A stretch of 64,000 nt of DNA from assembly GCA_032622095.1 (NCBI GenBank), contig CP136061.1, forward strand, positions 264,772,077 to 264,836,076, read 5' to 3'. Positions 20,401-28,600 of the stretch are shown here, piece by piece (position 1 is the first letter of the stretch; every line of letters starts with the position of its first letter). The DNA is from Siphonodentalium dalli (taxonomy: Eukaryota > Mollusca > Scaphopoda > Gadilida > Siphonodentaliidae). A program made the translations under genes and the position numbers. The notes under the pieces were generated by a model that worked only from the letters and a program-made list of their open reading frames with translations, searched no databases and had not been told where the DNA came from.

Positions 20401-21481
20401 CACATTTCTGCAGGTTCAAATAGAAATCCAGCGCCAGCAAATTCATTGTGAATTTTCACAACATATTCTGGATACAATATTTCTTGAATCTTGTGGAACT
20501 CATTGATACTGCAAACTGTATCGTGTGGAATGCCAGCACGGTTGGGTAGATTTTTGCTGCATCTGTTTGTGCTGTGTATATTGATTGCCTTATTCTTTTC
20601 CATTTCTTTGATCAGCACGCAGATCCATCACTATCTGCCTTACACATTCCGACGACAATAGATCTTGCCATACACATAACATCATCAGCATTTTCAATCC
20701 GGACAATACTTCTTTTTACTTTTGTCAACTTGTTCTTGTCTGCAAATGGTCCATAATGTAGTGAGTGTCGTGTACCACCTTCCGGAATATCTGTAACGAA
20801 GATTTCGAAATTGAGTGCACCGTCATGAATTGTAAAGTCTGCATTTGATTGAACCACATTTTGAATATTATCCATGAGTGTCCCACCATTCAATTCACTG
20901 GCTTTTGTGAATGGAATGAAAATGCTCATATCAAGTCCTGGATGATTTATCGTAACTCTGATTCTTGTCTTCTCATTTGCTGAACATTTCTGTTTCAATT
21001 CTTCTGTCAACTTCTCAAATATCTCGGTAATGTTCTCGATTGGATCTGTAAATTTCTCGAATTTCATACCAAATTGTCGTGATGCTGATTTAAATTTTCT
21101 GGAAAATTTCTCCGAGTTCAGCTCCAATTTGAAATATTTTGTCGGATTGAACACAACATGCTCTCTAGCCAGACTTCTCTTTCTCTTCCCACCAATTTCT
21201 CTATTCTGTCTTCGACCGCGTCCAATCTGCCCATCACTAGAACTTTCTTCACTTTCTCCCCCATCAGTTTCCATATCGCTCTCTTCACTTTCTGCCTCAT
21301 CAGTTTCCATATCGCTCTCTTCACTTTCTGCCTCATCAGTTTCCATATCGCTCTCTTTACTTTCTGCCCCATCAGTTTCCATATCGCTCTCTTCAATAAC
21401 TGCAAGCCTTGGTCTTTTTCTAACAATATCTTCTTCGCTGGTGGCGTCGTCTGAAACAGGTCTTTTAATTCTCTTAAACAT
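17409..21481 (-). pseudogene. pPolB: Family B DNA polymerase (protein-primed type), broken by one frameshift and one in-frame TAG
   Basis: Three adjoining open pieces together cover a Polinton polymerase of roughly 1,350 residues. 21481-20612: acidic repeat region, then the conserved N-terminal domain (RITRVTINH-type strand, ENADDVMCMARSIVV). 20618-19248: Cys/His-rich zinc-finger-like region, then 3'-5' exonuclease with FFDFECR (Exo I), IAHNAQGYDAQF (Exo II) and YCKSDVDILRRG (Exo III). 19244-17409: palm and thumb with VCSLYRYC (motif A), KIMINCIWGKDAQR (motif B) and LYFDTDSCMYV (motif C). Pieces 1 and 2 differ by one frame near 20615. Pieces 2 and 3 share a frame, separated only by a TAG at 19245-19247. 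All catalytic motifs are visible, so loss of function looks recent. Confidence 0.88.
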
Positions 21482-21781
21482 TTTTGTCTTGAGTTTTGTC
21501 AGCAAAAAATATTGCGACTGGCTTCTTCGGAGTTGAAGTGTAAAGTGTAGAATTACACCTGCTTTTATAGCTTTTATAGCATTCGCGATGAAATTGCTAT
21601 AAAAGCAGGTGTAATTCTACACTTTACACTTCAACTCCGAAGAAGCCAGTCGCAATATTTTTTGCTGACAAAACTCAAGACAAAAATGTTTAAGAGAATT
21701 AAAAGACCTGTTTCAGACGACGCCACCAGCGAAGAAGATATTGTTAGAAAAAGACCAAGGCCTGCAGTTATTGAAGAGAGC
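21386..21781. promoter_or_regulatory. Inverted-repeat bidirectional promoter and shared 5' coding region
   Basis: Arms 21386-21571 and 21596-21781 (186 bp each) are inverse copies with about one mismatch (CTTGC against CCTGC) around a 24-bp loop. Each arm holds the 5' leader and the first 34 codons (ATG at 21481 on minus, 21686 on plus), so polymerase and zinc-knuckle proteins both begin MFKRIKRPVSDD. The loop-proximal part (CTATAAAAGCAGG) contains a TATA-like TATAAAAG in both directions, about 80 bp from each ATG. This looks like a symmetrical divergent promoter that gives the two genes the same control and the same N-terminal tag. Confidence 0.75.
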
Positions 21782-22285
21782 TATATTGAGCTACATAAAG
21801 AAGATTCAAAAAAATCGACACAACCACAGACTAGAAAAATTCAAGATAATCTTGTCGAAATGAGACAGATCTCTACCAATTTGTTTAAACTTTGTAACAA
21901 AATGCAATGGCAAGAGAAACAAGAGAAAAACAAAGCTGATAAAAATTGGAAACCGCCATATGGTTACTGTTACAAATGCGAACAAGAATCCCATTGGTCC
22001 TTCCATTGTAAAACAGATTTCGGCGACAAAAAAAATGTGAAAACTATACAAAAGTCTACAAGTAGTAACAATACAAGAACAAATGCAGATATCAAAACTG
22101 AAGAGATGCCTACAACATCAGATTTTTCCAAACAAGACCGACCTGTTGATCCTACGAATGATTCACAGAACAAAGCTGAAGATAAACATCCATAAATTGA
22201 AAATTCCAAGAAAACTTCCAAGAAAAAGAATCTGAGACCATTCTACATTCCAAAAACAGATAAACGAATCGACACAAACAATTGA
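21686..22285 (+). pseudogene. CCHC zinc-knuckle protein divergent from the polymerase, with an in-frame TAA near its end
   Basis: The open frame from ATG 21686 runs to a TAA at 22193-22195. The same frame then continues for 29 codons (RPFYIPKTDKRID near its end) to a TGA at 22283. The first 34 residues are shared with the polymerase through the inverted repeat. The middle carries a zinc knuckle, CYKCEQESHWSFHC (C-x2-C-x4-H-x4-C), as in nucleic-acid-binding Gag proteins. The rest is hydrophilic and Lys/Thr/Asn-rich. A poly(A) signal AATAAA follows at 22301. The role is probably nucleic-acid binding. The early TAA may be a recent mutation or the true end. Confidence 0.6.
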
Positions 22286-22300
22286 AAATTATGTTGTGTG

Positions 22301-22306
22301 AATAAA
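22301..22306 (+). terminator. Poly(A) signal AATAAA of the zinc-knuckle gene
   Basis: AATAAATTATG lies 16 bp after the second stop of the zinc-knuckle frame. The same segment recurs at 23750. It faces the histone-type stem-loop of the convergent gene, so the two transcript ends are under 100 bp apart. Confidence 0.5.
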
Positions 22307-22373
22307 TTATGAATTGAACAATCGTGTTTTGTTTTTTCAGCTATGAAAGAGTAACCTTTTGGGAAATGTGGGT

Positions 22374-22389
22374 GGCCCTGAAAAGGGCC
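22374..22389 (-). terminator. Histone-type mRNA 3' stem-loop (gene 22409-22759)
   Basis: On the minus strand: AAAAC, then GGCCCTTTTCAGGGCC, then ACCCAC. The stem of 6 bp, the TTTC loop, the A-rich 5' flank and the ACC 3' flank match the metazoan histone 3' stem-loop bound by SLBP. It starts 19 nt after the stop codon. Confidence 0.8.
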
Positions 22390-22408
22390 GTTTTCTCTTT
22401 TCCAGGAT

Positions 22409-22759
22409 TCATATGAACTCTGACAAATCAGGATATATCCCGTTGGGATTAATTGTCACAGACCAAGTAGGATTTGATCTGTGCGCCGCACCAGCCTGGG
22501 CAAAGCTGTCAATCGCTGCATTGCACAGATCTTTCTTCTTGATCTGTGACAAGATCTCCACGAGATCAAGATTGCTTGATTCTTGATCACATACTTTAGG
22601 TAATGGTCGCCGGCGAGCCAAAAAATCTCTTAGCATCTGCTTCTGAACTATCTTTTGTTCAGGAGAATCCTGCCATTTCCTATATCTTTTTATTTCCGTC
22701 TCCTCTGACGAATCTCTCTTCCTCCACAACTTCTTGATAAATTTCTTTAAAGATGGCAT
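22409..22759 (-). CDS. Unknown basic 116-residue protein of divergent module A
   Basis: An intact frame from ATG at 22757-22759. The start is strongly basic (MPSLKKFIKKLWRKRDSS), followed by KRYRKWQDSPEQKIVQKQML and DFLARRRPLPKV, then a less charged end (ILSQIKKKDLCNAAIDSFAQ). I do not recognise a domain; small basic proteins starting this way occur near Polinton ends. Its promoter region is shared with the plus-strand gene 23373-23549, and its 3' end is a histone-type stem-loop in place of an obvious poly(A) signal. Confidence 0.55.
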   Translation of the reverse strand: MPSLKKFIKKLWRKRDSSEETEIKRYRKWQDSPEQKIVQKQMLRDFLARRRPLPKVCDQESSNLDLVEILSQIKKKDLCNAAIDSFAQAGAAHRSNPTWSVTINPNGIYPDLSEFI

Positions 22760-22784
22760 AATGAATGAAGTTCACTGAAAAAGT

Positions 22785-22876
22785 GAAAATATTTGTATAC
22801 ATTTGACACGGGCGACAATGAAATCACATAATACTTTGGCGTTAAAATTGACAAATATTTCCTGACGTTGTGTTTT
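22785..22876 (-). promoter_or_regulatory. Module A promoter repeat, minus-strand side
   Basis: The run from GAAAATATTTGTATACATTT through CGGGCGACAATGAAAT to TTTCCTGACGTTGTGTTTT is repeated at 24386-24477 (same orientation) and in part at 23252-23319 (inverted). It starts about 25 bp upstream of the ATG of 22409-22759. The position and repetition point to a shared promoter; ATTTGTATACAT or AATACTTTGG could be core elements, but I cannot tell which. Confidence 0.55.
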
Positions 22877-23251
22877 TTCAGAACCGGATCACCATGCATA
22901 TTTTTCTTAATCATTATTGCATAGCGATCAAACAAATGTTTTTAATTTCGTTAGATCATTATCTATTATTTGGTACACATGATTGATATATTTATTACCT
23001 CGTTAGGCAAATATGGAATGTTTTTCTAGTTTTTGGTTTTGGAATTGTACATATTTTATACATAAAAACTGAACACAAGAAACATACTGAACATTTTTCT
23101 TGATCATTGCATTTGATAACTTTACTTGGTCATCGTTTATGAACGAAGATGAATTCATATGTTAAAACATCTTAATTAATTGTATATACTATCATGAATT
23201 TAATCTATAACATATCGAAATGGTGAAACTAACAGATACTGCACTGAAAAG
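22877..23251. other. Gene-free spacer of module A
   Basis: AT-rich sequence between the two inverted promoter copies of module A. No open frame or repeat is recognised. Module B has no such spacer, so it was either inserted here or lost there. Confidence 0.5.
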
Positions 23252-23372
23252 AAACACAACGTCAGGAAATATTTGTCAATTTTAACGCCAAAGTATTATG
23301 TGATTTCATTGTCGCCCGCGCAATCGTGATACAAGTTCAAGACGGATCTTCAGACTTATTCTACATTCAAAG
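23252..23372 (+). promoter_or_regulatory. Module A promoter repeat and leader, plus-strand side
   Basis: An inverse copy of the 22785-22876 repeat (AAACACAACGTCAGGAAATA through TTTCATTGTCGCCCG), followed by a leader, CGCAATCGTGATACAAGTTC to CTACATTCAAAG, that ends at the ATG at 23373. The leader recurs almost identically before the ATG at 24555, which marks both as transcript starts of sister genes. Confidence 0.6.
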
Positions 23373-23549
23373 ATGACTGCAATACCCGAACCCTTGATGG
23401 CGATACTGAGAGGAAGTAGGGGGCTAACACCGCAGATAATGTGGGACAGGCACGCAAGAGAATTGACCGCGCGTTCAAAGCTTATCGTGCAAAAAAGAAC
23501 AGCGGGGGGACAAAAGCAAACTTCGCACTCTGAGAAAAATGGGGAGTGA
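23373..23549 (+). CDS. Short 58-residue gene of module A, followed by histone-type stem-loops
   Basis: The ATG at 23373 follows the duplicated leader and begins MTA, as does the sister gene at 24555 (MTAV). The product is short and basic (RHARELTARSKLIVQKRTAG) and ends at TGA 23547. No domain is recognised. It may be the truncated remnant of a longer gene, since the sister is 108 residues to its first stop. The support for a real gene is the conserved leader upstream and a stem-loop exactly 20 nt after the stop. Confidence 0.5.
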   Translation: MTAIPEPLMAILRGSRGLTPQIMWDRHARELTARSKLIVQKRTAGGQKQTSHSEKNGE

Positions 23550-23569
23550 ATTTTGATGGCGTACAAAAC

Positions 23570-23612
23570 GGCCCTTTTCAGTGCCAAAACAAAAACGGTC
23601 CTTTTCAGGACC
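23570..23612 (+). terminator. Tandem histone-type stem-loops (gene 23373-23549)
   Basis: The first, 23570-23585, is GGCCCTTTTCAGTGCC, with one stem mismatch. The second, 23597-23612, is GGTCCTTTTCAGGACC, a perfect 6-bp stem with TTTC loop. Both are preceded by AAAAC or AAAAAC. The perfect second copy may compensate for the mismatched first. Confidence 0.75.
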
Positions 23613-23745
23613 AACCAATTTTTTCAAAAAGAAAAACTTTTAGTATTGCTTAAGAACTAATAATGTTCCTTGTACCCTATGTTTCGTTTTGAAAAAATCA
23701 CGCCACGAATAATTTAAAAACAAAATATACTTGCAAATATTTGTT

Positions 23746-23843
23746 GTTGAATAAATTATGAATTGAACAATCGTGTTTTGTTTTTTTCAGCTATGAAAGA
23801 GTAACCTTTTGGGACATGTGTGTGGCCCTGAAAAGGGCCGTTT
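23746..23843. repeat. 97-bp direct repeat, copy 2
   Basis: Second copy of 22297-22393. It holds the plus-strand AATAAA (23750) and the minus-strand stem-loop of gene 23862-24348. Confidence 0.8.
23824..23839 (-). terminator. Histone-type mRNA 3' stem-loop (gene 23862-24348)
   Basis: On the minus strand AAAAC precedes GGCCCTTTTCAGGGCC and ACAC follows. It is identical to the stem-loop at 22374-22389 and begins 22 nt after the stop codon at 23862-23864. Confidence 0.8.
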
Positions 23844-23861
23844 TAAAATTAACATCTGACT

Positions 23862-24348
23862 TTAACACCGTTTTGTGTTTTTCTTATATCTTAACATATC
23901 TTTCCCATGAGAACCGAGAGCTTTTGCAAATTCATCACTTTTCTCTGTATCTCTAGATTCTTTACAAGGAAGATGAAATCTGACTTTTGTCTCAGTAGAA
24001 GCCTTCATGATACTCTTAGTTTGTTTTTCTTTCATCGCCGATAATTTTCCTTTTTTGATCTGTTTCTGCTCTTTCGATCTCTCAACATCATGAACCCTGA
24101 TTGGGATATCTATCTGTTCTGCAACGAAACGAAGATTCACTTTCACTTCTTGATGCGTTACTTGCGTTTTCACGTCAATATCCCTGCGAAGGCATCTCAG
24201 TTCATCTAAAATCGCTTTTAAAATGAGTGTATCACCACCTATAGTCATTGTCGTATTAGCTTGGACCGATGACTGGCGCAGCATATGTATTCTGTGCAAC
24301 AGGACTACTGTATATCTCACTCTGAAGAAATTCTGTTAACGGATCCAT
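23862..24348 (-). pseudogene. Unknown coiled-coil-like protein of module B, probably one frameshift
   Basis: The main frame (to 24246, MTIGGDTLILKAILDEL) predicts a helical region LKAILDELRCLRRDIDVK with heptad-like leucines, then a Lys-rich part (KEQKQIKKGKLSAMKEKQTK) and a Cys-terminal tail. A second frame begins at an ATG at 24348 (MDPLTEFLQSEIYSSPV) and ends about 24256-24260, suggesting a single-base shift there. The ATG at 24348 sits about 40 bp below the promoter repeat, as its counterpart does in module A. I do not recognise the family. Confidence 0.5.
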
Positions 24349-24385
24349 CTCTTGATAGCAATGCAATGTAAGGTTGATCAAATTC

Positions 24386-24554
24386 GAAAATATTTGTATA
24401 CATTTGACACGGGCGACAATGAAATCACATAATACTTTGGCGTTAAAATTGACAAATATTTCCTGACGTTGTGTTTTATATTTTATTTCATTGTCGCCCG
24501 CGCAATCGTGATATATGTTCAAGACGGATCTTCAGACTTATTCTACATTCAAAG
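24386..24554. promoter_or_regulatory. Bidirectional promoter of module B
   Basis: 24386-24477 repeats the module A promoter sequence, and 24485-24554 repeats the plus-strand leader up to the ATG. The complementary words CGGGCGACAATGAAAT (24410) and ATTTCATTGTCGCCCG (24486) flank the core, so the region is itself an inverted repeat with about 60 bp between them. Minus-strand gene 23862-24348 and plus-strand gene 24555-25019 both start from it. Confidence 0.6.
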
Positions 24555-25019
24555 ATGACTGCTGTAAACATAACAGATCTTGACGAGATAATGGGCGGTG
24601 GGGTATACTGTAAAGCAGTGTACGGTGAAGAAATATCGCTATTTTGGAGGGCACTCAGCCTTGGGATTTACGGGACGACCGATGGATGGATGATACTGAG
24701 AGATGCGGCAGTTGACCTGTACTACACAGAGAGTGACGAACTTGGTGCGTCGGCACAAGATTTACGGCGCACACCACTTTTGGCCGAATCAAGATTGATG
24801 GTTGAATTAGCGGCGACTGTTATACAGCGACCTATTGTCATGTTTGATGCTACCAAAGGCGGCTACAAATCAACACCATGATTCAAGTCATCAATACCTC
24901 TAGTGTGGATCCCCCACGTTTGCCATGAGCATTATTGTGAATGCGAAATATGGATGAGGAGGGGAGCCAAATCAATTGAAGTTTTGGCGAACAAAGAAGT
25001 TCAATGTGGCGGATTCTAA
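24555..25019 (+). pseudogene. OTU-protease-like gene of module B with an in-frame TGA
   Basis: From the ATG at 24555 the frame runs 108 codons to TGA 24879-24881, and then stays open to TAA 25017. The segment GGGVYCKAVYGEEISLFWRA then LSLGIYGT resembles the OTU motif around the catalytic cysteine ('GDGxCLFRALS..LYGT'), but a Ser occupies the Cys position. QRPIVMFDATKGG fits the central strand. After the stop, WIPHVCHEHYCECE supplies a candidate catalytic His. OTU proteases remove ubiquitin; here the Cys change and the stop both argue against activity. The assignment is tentative. The histone-type stem-loop lies 19 nt after the distal stop, which supports the longer frame as ancestral. Confidence 0.45.
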
Positions 25020-25038
25020 ACTATAACAAAAATAAAAC

Positions 25039-25054
25039 GGCCCTTTTCAGGGCC
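25039..25054 (+). terminator. Histone-type mRNA 3' stem-loop (gene 24555-25019)
   Basis: AAAAC, GGCCCTTTTCAGGGCC, ACCAAA: a perfect 6-bp stem with TTTC loop and canonical flanks, 19 nt after the TAA at 25017. Confidence 0.8.
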
Positions 25055-25131
25055 ACCAAATGATCGAAAAGATACTCTTGATAGCTAATTGATATTTTCC
25101 AAAGTGAGATTTTCCTTTTGAAAAAAATAAT

Positions 25132-25589
25132 TCTAAGTCCATTTTCATTTTTTCGATCAGAAATGTCACATCAATGACAGGAACATCTATCCTCAGGGGG
25201 TAACTATGGTCCAGTACCCCCAGTGGGGGCCACTATGGCCCAGTACCCCCCAGTGGGGGCCACTATGGCCCAGTACCCCCCAGTGGGGGCCACTATGGCC
25301 CAGTACCCCCCAGTGGGGGCCACTATGACCCAGTACCCCCCAGTGGGGGCCACTATGGCCCAGTATCGAATACTGGACCATCTATGGTCCTAGATGGTCC
25401 AGTATTCGATACTGGGCCATAGTGGCCCCCACTGGGGGGTACTGGGCCATAGTGGCCCCCACTGGGTGGTACTGGGCCATAGTGGCCCCCACTGGGGGGT
25501 ACTGGGCCATATTGGCCCCCACTGGGGGGTACTGGGCCATAGTGGCCCCCACTGGGGGGTACTGGGCCATAGTGGCCCCCATTACTACT
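25132..25589. repeat. Right terminal inverted repeat of the Polinton
   Basis: Inverse of the left repeat, 458 bp against 309 bp. The difference is in the 30-bp tandem units: about six on each side of the central palindrome near 25384 (GGACCATCTATGGTCCTAGA), against four and three on the left. The unique inner part (complement of GAAAATGGACTTAGA) and the tip ATTACTACT match. The unequal copy number shows that the arrays change independently. Confidence 0.85.
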
Positions 25590-25595
25590 TCCAGG
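25590..25595. repeat. Right target site duplication TCCAGG
   Basis: Directly follows the terminus CATTACTACT and equals 8859-8864. Confidence 0.9.
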
Positions 25596-25683
25596 AGAGC
25601 AATGTCTGGGCTCTTGCGCGAGTGCATCGAAAGGTCAGGGGAATAACTCTATATTTCACCGTGTTCAGAATAGGTGCACGGAT

Positions 25684-28600
25684 GAGCTATCTGTCCTGAC
25701 TTTAAATGTGTGTGGTTTGGCCAAACGATTAGACTGTCCTGAATTTGTTGAATTGGGTATTTTATATGATGTATTATGCTTTATGGAGACATTGACGGAT
25801 GATTGTGATAATTTATCTTTACCTGGCTGGCTACACCTTTTCTTTTAAGAATCGCACGAAAGTACGCCGTAGAAAATCCGGCGGTATAACCATTGCGTAC
25901 AGGAATAATTTGGCGGATAAAATATCAGTAGTGCATTCGAGTTGCAAATTTGTTCATTGGGTAAATATTTCCAAAGATATATTTGATGGGAAGTCTGATG
26001 TTTTAGTTGGTGCTGTCTATATCCCACCAGAAAAGTCCAGATACTCCAGTAAAGAAGCGTTTAATGAACTAGATTGTGAAGTTATTAGTCGTAAATTGGA
26101 TTATGATAATTTAATTCTTACAGGGGATTTTAATGCACGTACATCCAATACTCAAGATTTTTATGATATATCGGAGAATGATTTCCATCAAGTAACTGAT
26201 CTGATTCAACCTGATTTAAGAACCCTAGCTGATAATGGAATGTCAATATATCGATCGAGTAAGGATAAAATAACTAATACATTTTGGAGATTGCTAATTC
26301 GTATATGCAGAAATAATGAGATATATATGTTAAACGGTAGAACCGATAGTGACATGGACATTGGTAAGTTGACATGCAAGGAATCATCTGTAGTTGATTA
26401 CACCATTTGTTCCCCAGAATGTTTGAATTTGGTAAGAGGGTTTGAAATACAAGACCACTCGTTGCTTTATTCTGATGCTCATTGTAGTTTGTCCCTGCGA
26501 CTTTGGAAAGGGAAACTGGCCCCATTGCTTGAAGTAAATGATCCAACATTTAATAACTTAACGAACCAATCTAAACCGAAATCGTGGGTACCTGAGAAAA
26601 CCGCCGAATTTGTAGGAAATATCGAGGAGGTTGACATTAAACAAATAAATGAACAATTGGAAGCTATGCGAAACAACAGTTCCACATGTAACAGTATATC
26701 GGAATTAGTCACACCACTTTCTGGCGTAATGATATATGCAGCGAATAAGACTTTTGGTTCCAAGTATGTGAGGAAAATTCAGCGACCTGAAACAACAACA
26801 CAGCGAACTAGTTGCAGAGCGTGGTTTACAGACGAATGTCGAAACGTAAGGAAAGCTTATAAAAAAGCCAAACGCATATATGCTAAAACACCAAACGAGA
26901 ATACAAAACTAGGCCTACGACAAGCTGAACGTGAATATAAAAGAGTCATAAATAGGGCGAAACGTGAATATGAAAGTAATTTGCAAATTCAGATGGAAAG
27001 TATACGAAACACTGATACAAGGACATTTTGGAAAACTATTAAGGGTAATAGGGGCCATAGTGATACATCTCTTGACATTGATATACTTGTAGAACACTTC
27101 AGAAAGCTTAACTCCCAGTTCAACACTTGTTACCGAAAACAAAGTCGATCTGGATGCCTCAGGTACACGCATGTTAAACATTCCCATAACTAACGAAGAA
27201 ATATTATATTGCATTGGTAAACTTCAAAATAATAAAGCGTCTTGGCAAGATGGAATAATCAATGAATATATGCAGGCATCAGTGCCCAAGTTATTACCAG
27301 TCTATACGCATCTCTTTAATATCATTTTCGACTCAGGATTAATACCTGACTCATGGCGCACGGGCTCAATTATACCGATTTATAAAAATAAAGGGAAGAA
27401 AGACGACCCCTCGAAATATAGGGGTATAATCATATCAAGTTGTCTTGGGAAATTATTCACATCAATATTGAACAGACGGCTAACTAATTTTTCTGATTCT
27501 TGCGGAGTTATACATGAAAATCAAAGTGGCTTTAGGAAAGGTTACTCAACCGTGGATAATGTGTTTGTGATATAGACGCTTATGGATCTTTGTAAATTTA
27601 AGAAAAAGAAATTGTTTTGTGCCTTCATTGATTTTGAAAAGGCCTTTGATACTGTCCGTAGAGATTATTTATGGTATAAATTAGCATTAAATAATATAGG
27701 TGGCAAGATGTACAATATCATTGTTGACATGTACAAGGATATTAAATCTAGGGTAGTATGTAATGGAGAAATATCAGACCCCTTCCCCTCTATGATTGGT
27801 TTGAAACAGGGTGACAATTTATCCCTTTTTCTTTTTTGTCTCTATGTTAACGACCTTACAGATTTTCTCGCCAGCACGGATATAGTGGGAGTGGAGTCGA
27901 TATCGCGCGAATGCGAGGATAGACTAGACAGATATGTGAAATTATTCATAATTTTATATGCAGACGACACGGTGTTATTCTCCGATTCCGCCGATGATCT
28001 GCAGCGTCAGTTGAGTTACTTTGAGGACTATTGTTCGACTTGGGCCCTTAGAGTCAACGTGGCAAAAACTAAAATAATTTGCTTTTCCAAGGGTAGGTTA
28101 CCCAGACATTTACTGTTTAGGCTCAACGGTAAGGAAATCGAAGTGGTGAAAACATTTTCTTACCTGGGTATTTTGTTTAGCCGATCTGGTTCATTCACGA
28201 TAACCAAGAAAGACTTATCAATGAAAGCTAAGAAAGCCATGTATGAAATTATAAAAATCGCGTGTACGCATAAGCTAACAATATCAACACAGTTAAAACT
28301 CTTTGACACCTTAGTCGCACCAATCCTATTTTACGGGTGTGAGGTTTGGGGTGTGGGTGAAAATTCTATCATTGAGGGAATACATCTGAAATTTTGCAAA
28401 ATGGTCTTGGGATTAAAAACATCAACACCTTCTTATATGGTATATGGGGAGCTTGGGAGGTATCCAATGCATATTGATATCAACTTAAAAATAATGAAAT
28501 TCTGGACTAAGCTTGTCACAAATTCAGAAAATCAGTTGAGTGGAAATTTTTATAAACTTGCCTTATCCATGGCCGATGAAACATCATTTGCGTCCCCATG

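Larger units (their letters stand above)
22297..22393. repeat. 97-bp direct repeat, copy 1 (copy 2 at 23746-23843)
   Basis: Both copies read from TGAATAAATTATGAATTGAA through GAGTAACCTTTTGGGA to the complement of the histone-type stem-loop, with few differences. It carries a plus-strand poly(A) signal and a minus-strand stem-loop. The two copies follow the two minus-strand genes 22409-22759 and 23862-24348, so this 3' end was duplicated as a unit. Confidence 0.8.
8865..25589 (-). mobile_element. Complete Maverick/Polinton element, 16,725 bp
   Basis: The boundaries are defined by inverted termini AGTAGTAATGGGGGCC, which start with AG as is usual for Polintons, and by the perfect 6-bp target duplication TCCAGG. 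The content is the full Polinton core set: B-family DNA polymerase, retroviral-type integrase, FtsK/HerA-type packaging ATPase, adenain-like cysteine protease, double-jelly-roll major capsid and single-jelly-roll minor capsid proteins. All are on the minus strand. The matching ends and exact duplication argue for a recent insertion. Stops and frameshifts in polymerase, major capsid and several small genes argue that this copy is no longer autonomous unless suppressed or complemented. The insertion lies antisense between ORF1 and ORF2 of a LINE. Confidence 0.95.

Noticed and set aside
21118-21536. Overlapping frames opposite the polymerase N-terminus (Ser/Phe-rich or WKLMG-type repeats)
   Set aside because: Shadows of the acidic ESDMETDEAE repeat read in other frames.
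22374-25054. A histone gene as the source of the stem-loops
   Set aside because: None of the adjacent proteins resembles a core or linker histone, and the stem-loops follow four different genes, so simple capture of one histone gene is not supported.
25193-25699. Similar repeat-encoded frames in the right terminal repeat
   Set aside because: Same reason: tandem-repeat translation, not a gene.
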